Shown here: positions 1 to 12,046 of the stretch, piece after piece
How positions within the stretch are numbered: position 1 is the stretch's first letter
Layout: each line of letters opens with the position of its first letter
Made by a program: the position numbers and the translations under genes
Notes under the pieces: model-generated
Databases searched by the model: none
Told to the model about the DNA's origin: nothing
The model's input: the letters and a program-made list of their open reading frames with translations, nothing else
DNA from: Nomia melanderi
Lineage: Eukaryota; Arthropoda; Insecta; Hymenoptera; Halictidae
NCBI RefSeq assembly: GCF_051020985.1
Contig: NW_027475133.1
Span: forward strand, 3,224,001 to 3,288,000
Direction of reading: 5' to 3'
DNA length: 64,000 bases

Positions 1-120
1 TGGTGATAGCTCGGGTGCTATTAAAGATAGCGCAATAAATCAAAGTGCATTGTCTGTAGGAGGCACTGCCGAATGAATCTGTGCCGCAGGAACGACCTCG
101 GACCACCAGTGGCCGAGAAA

Positions 121-175
121 ATTACAGATATTCGGAATCCCGTCACCCAAGGTCATGTAAAAATCCAGCATATAT
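121..175 (+). repeat. Cassette type 4 half-monomer
   Basis: Here the usual ccgtctcatggggccgga to gaaaaatccaat part is replaced by a homologous but clearly diverged sequence with landmarks attacagatattcgg, gtcacccaaggtcatg and ccagcatatatctgg. The monomer resumes the standard sequence at ctggtgatatctcggg. It keeps the standard length except for one extra c near 141 (aatcccgtc; other type 4 copies read aatccgtc). Confidence 0.8.
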
Positions 176-1696
176 CTGGTGATATCTCGGGTGCTATTAG
201 AGAAAGCGCGATAAATCAAAGTGCATTGTCTGCAGGAAGCCCTGGCGCATGAATCTGTGCAGCGGTATCTACCTCGGATCACCAGGGTCCGAGAAAATCA
301 CCGACACATGGGGCCGGGCACTCAGCGTCAGGGAAAAATCCAATATATATCTGGTGATATCTCAGCCGCTAGTAGAGATAGCGCAATAAATCAAAGTGAA
401 TTATCTGCAGGAGGCCCTGGCGCATGCGTCTGTGCAGCGGGAACGACCTCGAAATACCAGGGGCCGAGAAAACCACCGTCTCATGGGGCCGGACACTCAG
501 GGTCAGGGAAAAATCCAATATATATCTGGTGATATCTCGGGTTATATTACAGATAGCACAATAAATCAAAGTGCATTGTCTGTAGGGGGCCCTGGCGCAT
601 GAATCTGTGCAGCGGGATCGACCTCGGACCTCCAGGGGCCGAGACAACCACCGTCTCATGGGGACGGACACTCAGGGTCAGGGGAAAATCCAATATATAT
701 CTGGTGATATCTCGGGTGCTATTAGAGATAGCGCAATAAACCAAAGTGAATTGTCTGCAGGAGGCCCTGGCGCATGAATCTGTGCAGCGGGAACGACCTC
801 GGACCACCAGGGGCCGAGAAAACCACCGTCTCATGGGGCCGGACTCTCAGGGTCAGGGGAAAATCCAATATATATCTGGTGATATCTCGGGTGCTATTAC
901 AGATTCCGCAATAAATCAACGTTAATTATCTGCAGGGGGCCCTGGCGCATGAATCTGTGCAGCGGGATCGACCTCGGACGACCAAGGGCCGAGAAAATCA
1001 CCGTCTCATGGGGCCGGACTGTCAGGGTCTGGGAAAAATCCAATATATATCTGGTGATATCTCGGGTGCTATTAGAGATAGCGCAATTAATCAAAGTGAA
1101 TTCTCTGCAGGGGGCCCTGGCGCAAGAATCTGTGCAGCGGGAACGACCTCGGACCACCAGGGGTCGAGAAAACCACCGACACATGGGGCCGGACTGTCAG
1201 GGTCTGGGAACAATCCAATATATATCCGGTGATATCTCGGGTGCTATTAGAGATAGGGCAATAAACCAAAGTGAATTATCTATAGGAGGCCCTGGCGCAT
1301 GAATCTGTACAGCGGGAACGACCTCGGACCACCAGGGGCCGAGAATATCACCGTCTCATGGGGCCGGACTGTCAGGGTCAGGGAAAAATCCGATATATAT
1401 CTGGTGATATCTCGGGTACTAATAGAGACAGCGCAATAATTCAAAGTGCATTGTCTGTAGGAGGCCCTGGCGCATGAATCTGTACCGCGGGAACGACCTC
1501 GGAACACCAGGGGGCGAGAAAACCACCGTCTCATGGGGCCGGACTGTCAGGGTCAGGGAAAAATCCAATATATATCTGGTGATATCTCGGGTGCTATTAG
1601 AGATAATGCAATAAATCAAAGTGCATTGTCTGTAGGAGGCACTGGCGAATGAATCTGTGCAGCAGGAACGACCTCGGACCACCAGGCGCCGAGAAA

Positions 1697-1750
1697 ATTA
1701 CAGATATTTGGAATCCGTCACCCAAGGTCATGTAAAAATCCAGCATATAT
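1697..1750 (+). repeat. Cassette type 4 half-monomer
   Basis: Contains attacagatatttgg, gtcacccaaggtcatg and ccagcatatat in place of the standard segment. The flanking text caggcgccgagaaa is also found at the copy 1750 bp downstream. Confidence 0.8.
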
Positions 1751-2230
1751 CTGGTGATATCTCGGGTGCTATTACAGATAGCGCAATAAATCAAATTGCA
1801 TTGTCTGTAGGAGGCCCTGTCGCATGAATATGTGCAGCGGGATCGACCTCGGACCACCAGGGGCCGAGAAAATCACCGGCTCATGGGGACGGACTGTCAG
1901 GGTCAGGGAAAAATCCAATATATATCTGGTGATATCTCGGGTGATATTAGAGATAGCGCAATAAATCAAAGTGCATTGTCTGTAGGAGGCACTGGCGAAT
2001 GAATCTGTGCAGCGGGATCGACCCCGGACCACCAGGGGCCGAGAAAATCACCGTCTCATGGGGCCGGTCTGTCAGGGTCAGGGAAAAATCCAATATATAT
2101 CTGGTGATATCTCGGGTGCTATTACAGATAGCGGAATAAATCAAAGTGCATTATCTGCAGGTGGCCCTTGCGCATGAATCTGTGCAGCGGGATCGACCTC
2201 GGACCACCAGGGGCCGAGAAAATCACCGAC

Positions 2231-2280
2231 TCATGGGACCGGACTGTCAGGGTCATGTAAAAATCCAGCATATATCTGGT
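2231..2280 (+). repeat. Chimeric monomer: standard to type 4 switch at ggtca
   Basis: The left part is standard (tcatgggaccggactgtcag). After ggtca (2251-2255) the sequence continues as type 4 (tgtaaaaatccagcatatat). Standard and type 4 monomers share ggtca at exactly this point, which suggests recombination or conversion between the two types in register. Confidence 0.7.
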
Positions 2281-3446
2281 GATATCTCGGGTGCTATTAC
2301 AGATAGCGCAATAAATCAACGTTAATTATCTGCAGGGGGCCGTGGCGCATGAATCTGTGCAGCGGGAACGACCTCGGACCACCAGGGGCCGAGACAATCA
2401 CCGTCTCGTGGGGCCGAACTGTCAGGGTCAAGGAAAAATCCAATATATATCTGGAGATATGTCGGGTGCTATTAGAGATAGCGAAATAAATCAAAGTGCA
2501 TTCTCTGTAGGAGGCCCTGGCGCATGAATCTGTGCAGCGGGATCGACCTCGGACCACCAGGGGCCGAGAAAATCACTGTCCCATGGGGCCGGACTGACAG
2601 GGTCGGGGAAAAATTGAATATATATCTGGTGATATCTCGGGTGCTCTTACAGACAGCGCAATAAATCAACGTTAATTATCTGCAGGGGGCCGTGGCGCAT
2701 GAATCTGTGCAGCGGGAACGACCTCGGACCACCAGGGGCCGAGACAATCACCGTCTCGTGGGGCCGAACTGTCAGGGTCAAGGAAAAATCCAATATATAT
2801 CTGGTGATATGTCGGGTGCTATTAGAGATACCGAAATAAATCAAAGTGCATTCTCTGTAGGAGGCCCTGGCGCATGAATCTGTGCAGCGGGATCGACCTC
2901 GGACCACCAAGGGCCGAGAAAATCACCGTCTCATGGGGCCGGACTGTCAGGGTCTGGGAAAAATCCAATATATATCTGGTGATATCTCGGGTGCTATTAG
3001 AGATAGCGCAATTAATCAAAGTGAATTATCTGCAGGGGGCCCTGGCGCATGAATCTGTGCAGCGGGAACGACCTCGGACCATCAGGGGTCGAGAAAACCA
3101 CCGACACATGGGGCCGGACTGTCAGGGTCTGGGAACAATCCAATATATATCCGGTGATATCTCGGGTGCTATTAGAGATAGGGCAATAAATCAAAGTGCA
3201 TTATCTGCAGGGGGCCCTTGCGCATGAATCTCTGCAGCGGGATCGACCTCGGACCACCAGGGGCCGAGAAAATCACCGACTCATGGGACCGGACTGTCAG
3301 GGTCAGGGAAAAATCCAATATATATCTGCTGATATCTCGGGTGCTATTAGAGATAGCGCAATAAATCAAAGTGCATTGTCTGTAGGAGGCACTGGCGAAT
3401 GAATCTGTGCAGCAGGAATGACCTCGGACCACCAGGCGCCGAGAAA

Positions 3447-3500
3447 TTTACAGATATTTGGAATTCGTCACCAAAGGTCATGTAAAAATCCAGCATATAT
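3447..3500 (+). repeat. Cassette type 4 half-monomer
   Basis: Contains ttacagatatttggaattc, accaaaggtcatg and ccagcatatat. It lies exactly 1750 bp (10 monomers) after the copy at 1697 and differs from it by a few substitutions. Confidence 0.8.
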
Positions 3501-3520
3501 CTGGTGATATCTCGGGTGCT

Positions 3521-6500
3521 ATTACAGATAGCGCAATAAATCAAAGTGCATTGACTGTAGGAGGCCCTGGCGCATGAAGCTGTGCACCGGTATCGACCTC
3601 GGACCACCAGGGGCCGAGAAAACCACCGTCTCATGGGGCCGGACACTCAGGGTCAGTGAAAAATCCAATATATATCTGGTGATATCTCGGGTGCTATTAC
3701 AGATAGCGCAATAAATCAAAGTGCATTGTCTGTAGGAGGCCCTGGCGCATGAATCTGTGCAGCGGGAACGACCTCGGACCACCAGGGGCCGAGAAAACCA
3801 CCGTCTCATGGGGCCGGACACTCAGGGTCATTGAAAAATCCAATATATATCTGGTGATATCTCGGGCGCTATTACAGATAGCGCAATAAATCAAAATGCA
3901 TTGACTGTAGGAGGCCCTGGCGCATGAATCTGCGCAGCGGGAACGACCTCGGACCACCAGGGTCCGAGAAAATCACAGTCACATGGGGCCGGACACTCAG
4001 GGTCAGGGAAAAATCCAATATATATCTGGTGATATCTCGGGTGCTATTACAGATAGCGCAATAAATCAAAGTGCATTGTCTGTAGGAGGCCCTGGCGCAT
4101 GAATCTGTGCAGCGGGAACGACCTCGGACCACCAGGGGCCGAGAAAATCACAGTCTCATGGTGCCGGACACTCAGGGTCAGGGAAAAATCCAATATATAT
4201 CTGGTGATATCTCGGGTGCTATTACAGATAGCGCAATAAATCGAAGCGCATTGTCTGTAGGAGGCCCTGGCGCCTGAATCTGTGCAGTGGGAACGACCTC
4301 GGACAACCAGGGGACGAGAAAACCACAGTCTCATGGGGCCGGACACTCAGGGTCAGGGGAAAATCCAATATATATCTGGTGATATCTCGGGTGCTATTAG
4401 AGATAGCGCAATAAATCAAAGTGCATTGTCTGTAGGAGGCCCTGGCGCATGAATCTGTACAGCGGGAACGACCTCGGACCACCAGGGGCCGAGAAAAACA
4501 CCGTCTCATGGGGCCGGACACTCAGGGTCAGTGAAAAATAAAATATATATCTGGTGATATCTCGGGTGCTATTACAGATAGCGCAATAAATCAAAGTGCA
4601 TTGTCTGTAGGAGGCCCTGGCACATGAATCTGTGCTGCGGGAACGACCTCGGAACACAAGGTGCCGAGACAACCACCGTCTCATGGGGCCGGACACTCAG
4701 GGTCAGGGAAAAATCCAATATATATCTGGTGATATCTCGGGTGCTATTACAGATAGCACAATAAATCAAAGTGCATTGTCTGTAGGAGGCCCTGGCGCAT
4801 GAATCTGTGCAGCGGGAACGACCTCGGACCACCAGGGTCCGAGAAAACCACAGTCTCATGGGGCCGGACACTCAGCGTCAGGGAAAAATCCAATATATAT
4901 CTTTTGATATGGTGTGTGCTATTAGAGATAGCGCAATAAACCAAAGTGAATTATCTGCAGGAGACACTGGCGCATGAATCTGTGCAGCGGGAACGACCTC
5001 GGACCACCAGGGGCCGAGACAACCACCGTCTCATGGGGCCGGACACTCAGGGTCAGGGTAAAATCCAATATGTATCTGGTGATATCTCGGGTGCTATTAC
5101 ATATAGCGCAATAAATCAAAGTGCATTGTCTGTAGGAGGCCCTGGCGCATGAATATGGGCAGCGGGAACGACCTCGGACCACCAGGGGCCGGGAAAACCA
5201 CCGTCTCATGGGGCCGGACACTCAGGGTCAGTGAAAAATCCAATATATATCTGGTGATATCTCGGGTGCTATTACAGATAGCGCAATAAATCAAAGTGCA
5301 TTGTCTGTAGGAGGCCCTGGCGCATGAATCTGTGCAGCGGGAACGACCTCGGACCACCAGGGGCCGAGAAAACCACAGTCTCATGGGGCCGGACCCTCAG
5401 GGTCAGGGGAAAATCCAATATATATCTGGTGATATCTCGGGTGCTATTAGAGATAGCGCAATAAAGCAGAGTGAATTATCGGCAGGAGGCCCTGTCGCAT
5501 GAATCTGCGCAACGGGAACGACCTCGGACCACCAGGGGCCGTGAAAACCACAGTCTCATGGGGCCGGGCACTCAGGGTCAGGGGAAAATCCAATATATAT
5601 CTGGTGATATTTCGGGTGCTATTACAGATAGCGCAATAAATCAAAGTGCATTGTCTGTAGGAGGCCCTGGCGCATGAATCTGGGCAGCGGGAACGACCTC
5701 GGACCACCAGGGGCCGGGAAAACCACCGTCTCATGGGGCCGGACACTCAGGGTCAGTGAAAAATCCAATATATATCTGGTGATATCTCGGGTGCTATTAC
5801 AGATAGCGCAATAAATCAAAGTGCATTGTCTGTAGGAGGCCCTGGCGCATGAATCTGTGCAGCGGGAACGACCTCGGACCACCAGGGGCCGAGAAAACCA
5901 CCGTCTCATGGGGCCGGACACTCAGGGTCATTGAAAAATCCAATATATATCTGGTGATATCTCGGGCGCTATTACAGATAGCGCAATAAATCAAAATGCA
6001 TTGACTGTAGGAGGCCCTGGCGCATGAATCTGCGCAGCGGGAACGATCTCGGACCACCAGGGTCCGAGAAAATCACAGTCACATGGGGCCGGACACTCAG
6101 GGTCAGGGGAAAATCCAATATATATCTGGTGATATCTCGGGTGCTATTACAGATAGCGCAATAAATCAAAGTGCATTGTCTGTAGGAGGCCCTGGCGCAT
6201 GAATCTGTGCAGCGGGAACGACCTCGGACCACCAGGGGCCGAGACAACCACCGTCTCATGGGGCCGGACACTCAGGGTCAGGGTAAAATCCAATATATAT
6301 CTGGTGATATCTCGGGTGCTATTACATATAGCGCAATAAATCAAACTGCACTGTCTGTAGGAGGCCCTGGCGCATGAATCTGTACAGCGGGAACGACCTC
6401 GGACCACCAGGGGCCGAGAAAAGCACCGTCTCATGGGACCGGACACTCAGGGTCAGGGAAAAATCCAATATATATCTGGCGATATCTCGGGTGCTATTAC

Positions 6501-7249
6501 AGATAGCGAAATAAATCAAAGTGCATTGTCTGTAGGAGGCCCTGGCGCATGAATCTGTACAGCGGGAACGACCTCGGACCACCAGGGGCCGAGAAAACCA
6601 CAGTCTCATGGGGCCGGACACTCAGGGTCAGGGAAAAATCCAATATATATCTGTTGATATCTTCTGTGCTATTAGAGATAGGGCAATAAACCAAAGTGAA
6701 TTATCTGCAGGAGACACTGGCGCATGAATCTGTGCAGCGGGAGCGACCTCGGACCACCAGGGGCCGAGACAACCACCGTCTCATGGGGCCGGACACTCAG
6801 GGTCAGGGTAAAGTCCAATATATATCTGGTGATATCTCGGGTGCTATTACATATAGCGCAATAAATCATAGTTCATTGTCTGTAGGAGGCCCTGGCGCAT
6901 GAATCTGTACAGCGGGAACGACCTCGGACCACCAGCGGCCGAGAAAACCACCGTCTCATGGGGCCGGACACTCAGGGTCAGTGAAAAATCCAATATATAT
7001 CTGGTGATATCTCGGGTGCTATTACAGATAGCGCAATAAATCAAAGTGCATTGTCTGTAGGAGGCCCTGGCGCATGAATCTGTGCAGCGGGAACGACCTC
7101 GGACCACCAGGGGCCGAGACAACCACCGTCTCATGGGGCCGGACACTCAGGGTCAGGGTAAAATCCAATATATATCTGGTGATATCTCGGGTGCTATTAC
7201 ATATAGCGCAATAAATCAAACTGCATTGTCTGTAGGAGGCCCTGGCGCA
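3521..7249 (+). repeat. Uniform sub-array with 12-mer and 10-mer duplications
   Basis: About 21 monomers of the 'acactcag' type, all 175 bp. Positions 3522-4130 recur at 5622-6230 (offset 2100, 12 monomers) with few differences, marked by tcaaaatgcattgactg and gggcgctattac. Positions 4922-5220 recur at 6672-6970, and 5447-5930 at 7197-7680 (offset 1750, 10 monomers). The marker at 5461 (aaagcagagtgaattatcgg) recurs at 7736 and, beyond this block, at 10366, 18236, 18761 and later. These offsets are whole multiples of 175, as expected for in-register exchange. Confidence 0.85.
4901..4920 (+). repeat. Substitution cluster replacing the gatatc dyad
   Basis: Standard ctggtgatatctcgggtgct reads cttttgatatggtgtgtgct here, with six substitutions in 20 bp and loss of the EcoRV site. 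The monomer 1750 bp downstream (6651-6670) has an intermediate form, ctgttgatatcttctgtgct. Monomers such as 8931 and 12601 have the milder ctgttgatatcttgggtgct. Confidence 0.8.
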
Positions 7250-7971
7250 TGAATCTGCGCAACGGGAACGACCTCGGACCACCAGGGGCCGTGAAAACCA
7301 CAGTCTCATGGGGCCGGGCACTCAGGGTCAGGGGAAAATCCAATATATATCTGGTGATATTTCGGGTGCTATTACAGATAGCGCAATAAATCAAAGTGCA
7401 TTGTCTGTAGGAGGCCCTGGCGCATGAATCTGGGCAGCGGGAACGACCTCGGACCACCAGGGGCCGGGAAAACCACCGTCTCATGGGGCCGGACACTCAG
7501 GGTCAGTGAAAAATCCAATATATATCTCGTGATATCTCGGGTGCTATTACAGATAGCGCAATAAATCAAAGTGCATTGTCTGTAGGAGGCCCTGGCGCAT
7601 GAATCTGTGCAGCGGGAACGACCTCGGACCACCAGGGGCCGAGAAAACCACCGTCTCATGGGGCCGGACACTCAGGGTCAGGGGAAAATCCAATATATAT
7701 CTGGTGATATCTCGGGTGCTATTAGAGATAGCGCAATAAAGCAGAGTGAATTATCGGCAGGAGGCCCTGTCGCATGAATCTGCGTAACGGGAACGACCTC
7801 GGACCACCAGGGGCCGTGAAAACCACAGTCTCATGGGGCCGGGCACTCAGGGTCAGGGGAAAATCCAATATATATCTGGTGATATTTCGGGTGCTATTAC
7901 AGATAGCGCAATAAATCAAAGTGCATTGTCTGTAGGAGGCCCTGGCGCATGAATCTGGCCTGCGGGAACGA

Positions 7972-7988
7972 CTTCGGACCACCAGGGG
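7972..7988 (+). other. CENP-B-box-like 17-mer, 8 of 9 core positions
   Basis: The published box is nTTCGnnnnAnnCGGGn. This site has TTCG, then A, then AGGG, so only the C of CGGG is missing. The same site recurs in homologous monomers at 10597, 18997, 21622, 24247 and 26872. Standard monomers have CTCG and AGGG here (7 of 9), a score expected by chance about once in two monomers of this length. Binding is therefore unproven. Confidence 0.25.
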
Positions 7989-7996
7989 CCGAGAAA

Positions 7997-8070
7997 ATTA
8001 CAGATTTTCGGTATCCGCCACCCACAGTCATGTAAAAATCCAGCATATATATGGAGCTTTCTCGGGAGCT
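7997..8070 (+). repeat. Cassette type 3 half-monomer
   Basis: The segment runs from attacagattttcgg through tatccgccaccca, gtcatgtaaaaatcc and catatatatggagctttc before rejoining the standard monomer at ctcggg. Total length stays 175 bp. The upstream part has the linked variants ctggcctgcggg and gacttcgg. Copies lie at 19022-19095 and 24272-24345. Confidence 0.85.
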
Positions 8071-8171
8071 ATTACAGATAGCGCAATAAATCAAAGTGCA
8101 CTGTCTGTAGGAGGCCCTGGCGCATGAATCTGGCCTGCGGGAACGACATCGGACAACCAGGGGCCGAGAAA

Positions 8172-8245
8172 ATTACAGATTTTCGGTATCCGCCACCCAA
8201 AGTCATGTAAAAATCCAGCATATATATGGAGCTTTCTCGGTAGCT
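8172..8245 (+). repeat. Cassette type 3 half-monomer
   Basis: Second of two successive type 3 monomers, with gacatcggacaacc upstream and ctcggtagct at its end. Copies lie at 19197-19270 and 24447-24520. Confidence 0.85.
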
Positions 8246-10621
8246 ATTACAGATAGCGCAATAAATCAAAGTGCACTGTCTGTAGGAGGCCCTGGCGCAT
8301 GAATCTGGGCAGCGGGAACGACCTCGGACCACCAGGGGCCGAGAAAACCACCGTCTAACGGGGCCGGACACTCCGGCTCAGGGGAAAATCCAATATATAT
8401 CTGGCGATATCTCGGGTGCTATTACAGATAGCGCAATAAATCAAAGTGCATTGTCTGTAGGAGGCCCTGGCGCATGAATCTGGCCAGCGGGAACGACCTC
8501 GGACCACCAGGGGCCGAGAGAACCACAGTCTCATGGAGCCGGACACTGGGGGTCAGGGGAAAATCCAATATATATCTGGTGATATCTCGGGTGCTATTGG
8601 AGATAGCGCAATAAACCAAAGTGAATTATCTGCAGGAGGCCCTGGCGCATGTATCTGTGCAGCGGGAACGACCTCGGACCACCACGGGCCGATAAAACCA
8701 CCGTCTCATGGGGCCGGACACTCAGGGTCATGGGAAAACCCAATATATATCTGGTGATATCTCGGGTGCTATTAGAGATAGCGCAATAAACCGAAGTGAA
8801 TTATCTGCAGGGGGCCCTGCCGCATGCATCTGTGTAGCGGGAACGACCTCCGACCACCAGGGGCCGAGTAAACCAACGTCTCATGGGGCCGAACACTCTG
8901 GGTCAGGGTAAAATCCAATATATAACTGTTGATATCTTGGGTGCTATTAGAGATAGGGCAATAAACCAAAGTGAATTATCTGCAGGAGACACTGGCGCAT
9001 GAATCTGTGCAGCGGGAACGACCTCGGACCACCAGGGGCCGACACAACAACCGTCTCATGGGGCTGGACACTCAGGGTCGGGGTAAAATCCAATATATAT
9101 CTGGTGATATCTCGGGTGCTATTACATATAGCGCAATAAATCAAAGTTCATCGTCTGCAGGAGACACTGGCGCATGAATCTGTGCAGCGGGAACGACCTC
9201 GGACAACCAGGGGCCGAGACAACAACCGTCTCATGGGGCCGGACACTCAGGGTCAGTGAAAAATCCAATATATTTCTGGTGATATCTCGGGTGCTATTAC
9301 AGATAGCGCAATAAATCAAAGTGCATTGACTGTAGGAGGCCCTGGCGCATGAATCTGTGCAGCGGGAACGACCTCGGACCACCAGGGTCCGAGAAAACCA
9401 CAGTCTCATGGGGCCGGACACTCAGGGTCAGTGAAAAATAAAATATATATCTGGTGATATCTCGGGTGCTATTACAGATAGCGCAATAAATCAAAGTGCA
9501 TTGTCTGTAGGAGGCCCTGGCGCATGAATCTGTGCAGCGGGAACGACCTCGGAACACAAGGGGCCGAGACAACCACAGTCTCATGGGGCCGAACACTCTG
9601 GGTCAGAGTAAAATCCAATATATATCTGTTGATATCTTGGGTGCTATTAGAGATAGGGCAATAAACCAAAGTGAATTATCTGCAGGAGACACTGGCGCAT
9701 GAATCTGTGCAGCGGGAACGACCTCGGACCACCAGGGGCCGAGACAACAACCGTCTCATGGGGCTGGACACTCAGGGTCAGGGTAAAATCAAATATATGT
9801 CTGGTGATATCTCGGGTGCTATTACAGATAGCGCAATGAATCAAAGTTCATTACGTGTAGGAGGCCCTGGCGCATGAATCTGTGCAGCGGGACCGTCCTC
9901 GGACCTCCAGGGGCCGAGACAACGACCGTCTCATGGGGCCGGACACTCAGGGTCAGGGTAAAATCCAATATATATCTGGTGATATCTCGGGTGCTATTAC
10001 AGATAGCGGAATAAATCAGAGTGCATTGTCTGTAGGATGCCCTGGCGCATGAATGTGGGCAGCGGGAACGACCTCGGACCACCAGGGGCCGAGAAAACCA
10101 CCGTCTCATGGGGCCGGACACTCAGGGTCAGTGAAAAATCCAATATATATCTGGTGATATCTCGGGTGCTATTACAGATAGCGCAATAAATCAAAGTGCA
10201 TTGTCTGTAGGAGGCCCTGGCGCATGAATCTGTGCAGCGGGAACGACCTCGGACCACCAGGGGCCGAGAAAACCACAGTCTCATGGGGCCGGACCCTCAG
10301 GGTCAGGGGAAAATCCAATATATATCTGGTGATATCTCGGGTGCTATTAGAGATAGCGCAATAAAGCAGAGTGAATTATCGGCAGGAGACCCTGGCGCAT
10401 AAATCTGCGCAACGGGAACGACCTCGGACCACCAGGGGCCGTGAAAACCACAGTCTCATGGGGCCGGGCACTCAGGGTCAGGGGAAAATCCAATATATAT
10501 CTGGTGATATTTCGGGTGCTATTACAGATAGCGCAATAAATCAAAGTGCATTGTCTGTAGGAGGCCCTGGCGCATGAATCTGGCCTGCGGGAACGACTTC
10601 GGACCACCAGGGGCCGAGAAA

Positions 10622-10695
10622 ATTACAGATTTTCGGTATCCGCCACCCACAGTCATGTAAAAATCCAGCATATATATGGAGCTTTCTCGGGAGCT
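10622..10695 (+). repeat. Cassette type 3 half-monomer, first of a run of three
   Basis: Same cassette with the gacttcgg upstream variant. Copies lie at 21647-21720 and 26897-26970. Confidence 0.85.
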
Positions 10696-10796
10696 ATTAC
10701 AGATAGCGCAATAAATCAAAGTGCACTGTCTGTAGGAGGCCCTGGCGCATGAATCTGGCCTGCGGGAACGACATCGGACAACCAGGGGCCGAGAAA

Positions 10797-11045
10797 ATTA
10801 CAGATTTTCGGTATCCGCCACCCAAAGTCATGTAAAAATCCAGCATATATATGGAGCTTTCTCGGGAGCTATTACAGATAGCGCAATAAATCAAAGTGCA
10901 CTGTCTGTAGGAGGCCCTGGCGCATGAATCTGGCCTGCGGGAACGACATCGGACAACCAGGGGCCGAGAAAATTACAGATTTTCGGTATCCGCCACCCAA
11001 AGTCATGTAAAAATCCAGCATATATATGGAGCTTTCTCGGGAGCT
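10797..11045 (+). repeat. Two further type 3 cassettes (10797-10870, 10972-11045)
   Basis: Adjacent monomers 175 bp apart and essentially identical over their length, so this is a recent single-monomer duplication. The shorter run at 7997-8245 lacks the third member. Copies lie at 21822-22070 and 27072-27320. Confidence 0.85.
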
Positions 11046-11896
11046 ATTACAGATAGCGCAATAAATCAAAGTGCACTGTCTGTAGGAGGCCCTGGCGCAT
11101 GAATCTGGGCAGCGGGAACGACCTCGGACCACCAGGGGCCGAGAAAACCACCGTCTAACGGGGCCGGACACTCCGGCTCAGGGGAAAATCCAATATATAT
11201 CTGGCGATATCTCGGGTGCTATTACAGATAGCGCAATAAATCAAAGTGCATTGTCTGTAGGAGGCCCTGGCGCATGAATCTGGCCAGCGGGAACGACCTC
11301 GGACCACCAGGGGCCGAGAGAACCACAGTCTCATGGGGCCGGACACTCAGGGTCAGGGAAAAATCCAATATATATCTGGTGATATCTCGGGTGCTATTAC
11401 AGATAGCGCAATAAATCGAAGCGCATTGTCGGTAGGAGGCCCTGGCGCCTGAATCTGTGCAGTGGGAACGACCTCGGACAACCAGGGGACGAGAAAACCA
11501 CAGTCTCATGGGGCCGGACACTCAGGGTCAGGGGAAAATCCAATATATATCTGGTGATATCTCGGGTGCTATTAGAGATAGCGCAATAAATCAAAGTGCA
11601 TTGTCTGTAGGAGGCCCTGGCGCATGAATCTGTGCAGCGGGAACGACCTCGGACCACCAGGGGCCGAGAAAAACACCGTCTCATGGGGCCGGACACTCAG
11701 GGTCAGTGAAAAATAAAATATATATCTGGTGATATCTCGGGTGCTATTACAGATAGCGCAATAAATCAAAGCGCATTGTCTGTAGGAGGCCCTGGCGCAT
11801 GAATCTGTGCAGCGGGAACGACCTCGGAACACAAGGGGCCGAGACAACCACCGTCTCATGGGGCCGGACACTCAGGGTCAGGGAAAAATCCAATAT

Positions 11897-11910
11897 ATAT
11901 CTGGTGATAT
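11897..11910. other. Short dyad in monomer: atatc-tggt-gatat
   Basis: Perfect 5-bp inverted arms (atatc and gatat) flank a 4-base spacer, tggt. The dyad is present in most standard monomers and lost in cassette type 3 monomers, where the segment reads catatatatggagcttt. Short dyads have been proposed to favour non-B DNA at centromeres that lack CENP-B boxes. A role here is only inference, since arms this short also arise by chance. Confidence 0.5.
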
Positions 11911-11962
11911 CTCGGGTGCTATTACAGATAGCGCAATAAATCAAAGTGCATTGTCTGTAGGA

Positions 11963-12015
11963 GGCCCTGGCGCATGAATCTGTGCAGCGGGAACGACCTC
12001 GGACCACCAGGGGCC
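11963..12015. other. Imperfect inverted repeat ggccctgg / ccaggggcc in monomer
   Basis: The left arm ggccctgg (11963-11970) is complementary to ccaggggcc (12007-12015), allowing one bulged g, across a 36-base loop. The arms lie in two well conserved parts of the monomer, so most copies could form this stem. Some copies break it, for example those with gagacactgg on the left or ccagggtcc on the right. No compensatory pairs were seen, so conservation for structure is not shown. Confidence 0.4.
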
Positions 12016-12046
12016 GAGAAAAACACCGTCTCATGGGGCCGGACAC

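Larger units (their letters stand above)
1..3520 (+). repeat. Divergent left sub-array with 'gactgtcag' monomers
   Basis: About 20 monomers with more differences from each other than in the central region. Many carry ggactgtcag where central monomers have ggacactcag, gggatcgacc instead of gggaacgacc, and aaaatcaccg instead of aaaaccaccg. Cassette type 4 half-monomers occur at 121-175, 1697-1750 and 3447-3500. Local duplications are visible: about 930-1265 resembles 2855-3190 (offset 1925, 11 monomers), 1560-1760 resembles 3310-3510 (offset 1750, 10 monomers), and 2297-2540 is nearly repeated at 2647-2890 (offset 350, a dimer). One extra c near 141 gives a 176-bp monomer. Confidence 0.85.
7250..12046 (+). 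repeat. Higher-order block A, copy 1
   Basis: About 27 monomers in a specific order that recurs at 18275-23071 (offset 11025 = 63 monomers) and 23525-28321 (offset 16275 = 93 monomers). Every translated stretch I compared among the three copies is the same. Distinctive members include five type 3 cassettes, the monomer with gtctaacggggcc and ctccggctca (8356, 11156), the acgggccgataaaacc monomer (8684) and the gatgccctggcgcatgaatg monomer (10036). Within A, the cassette monomers at 10697 and 10872 form a near-perfect monomer duplication, and 11572-11921 and 11922-12271 form a dimer repeat. Confidence 0.9.

Noticed and set aside
11897..11911. tatatat plus dyad as a promoter
   Set aside because: A TATA-like run in an AT-rich part of a satellite has no supporting downstream gene; satellite transcription cannot be judged from sequence alone.
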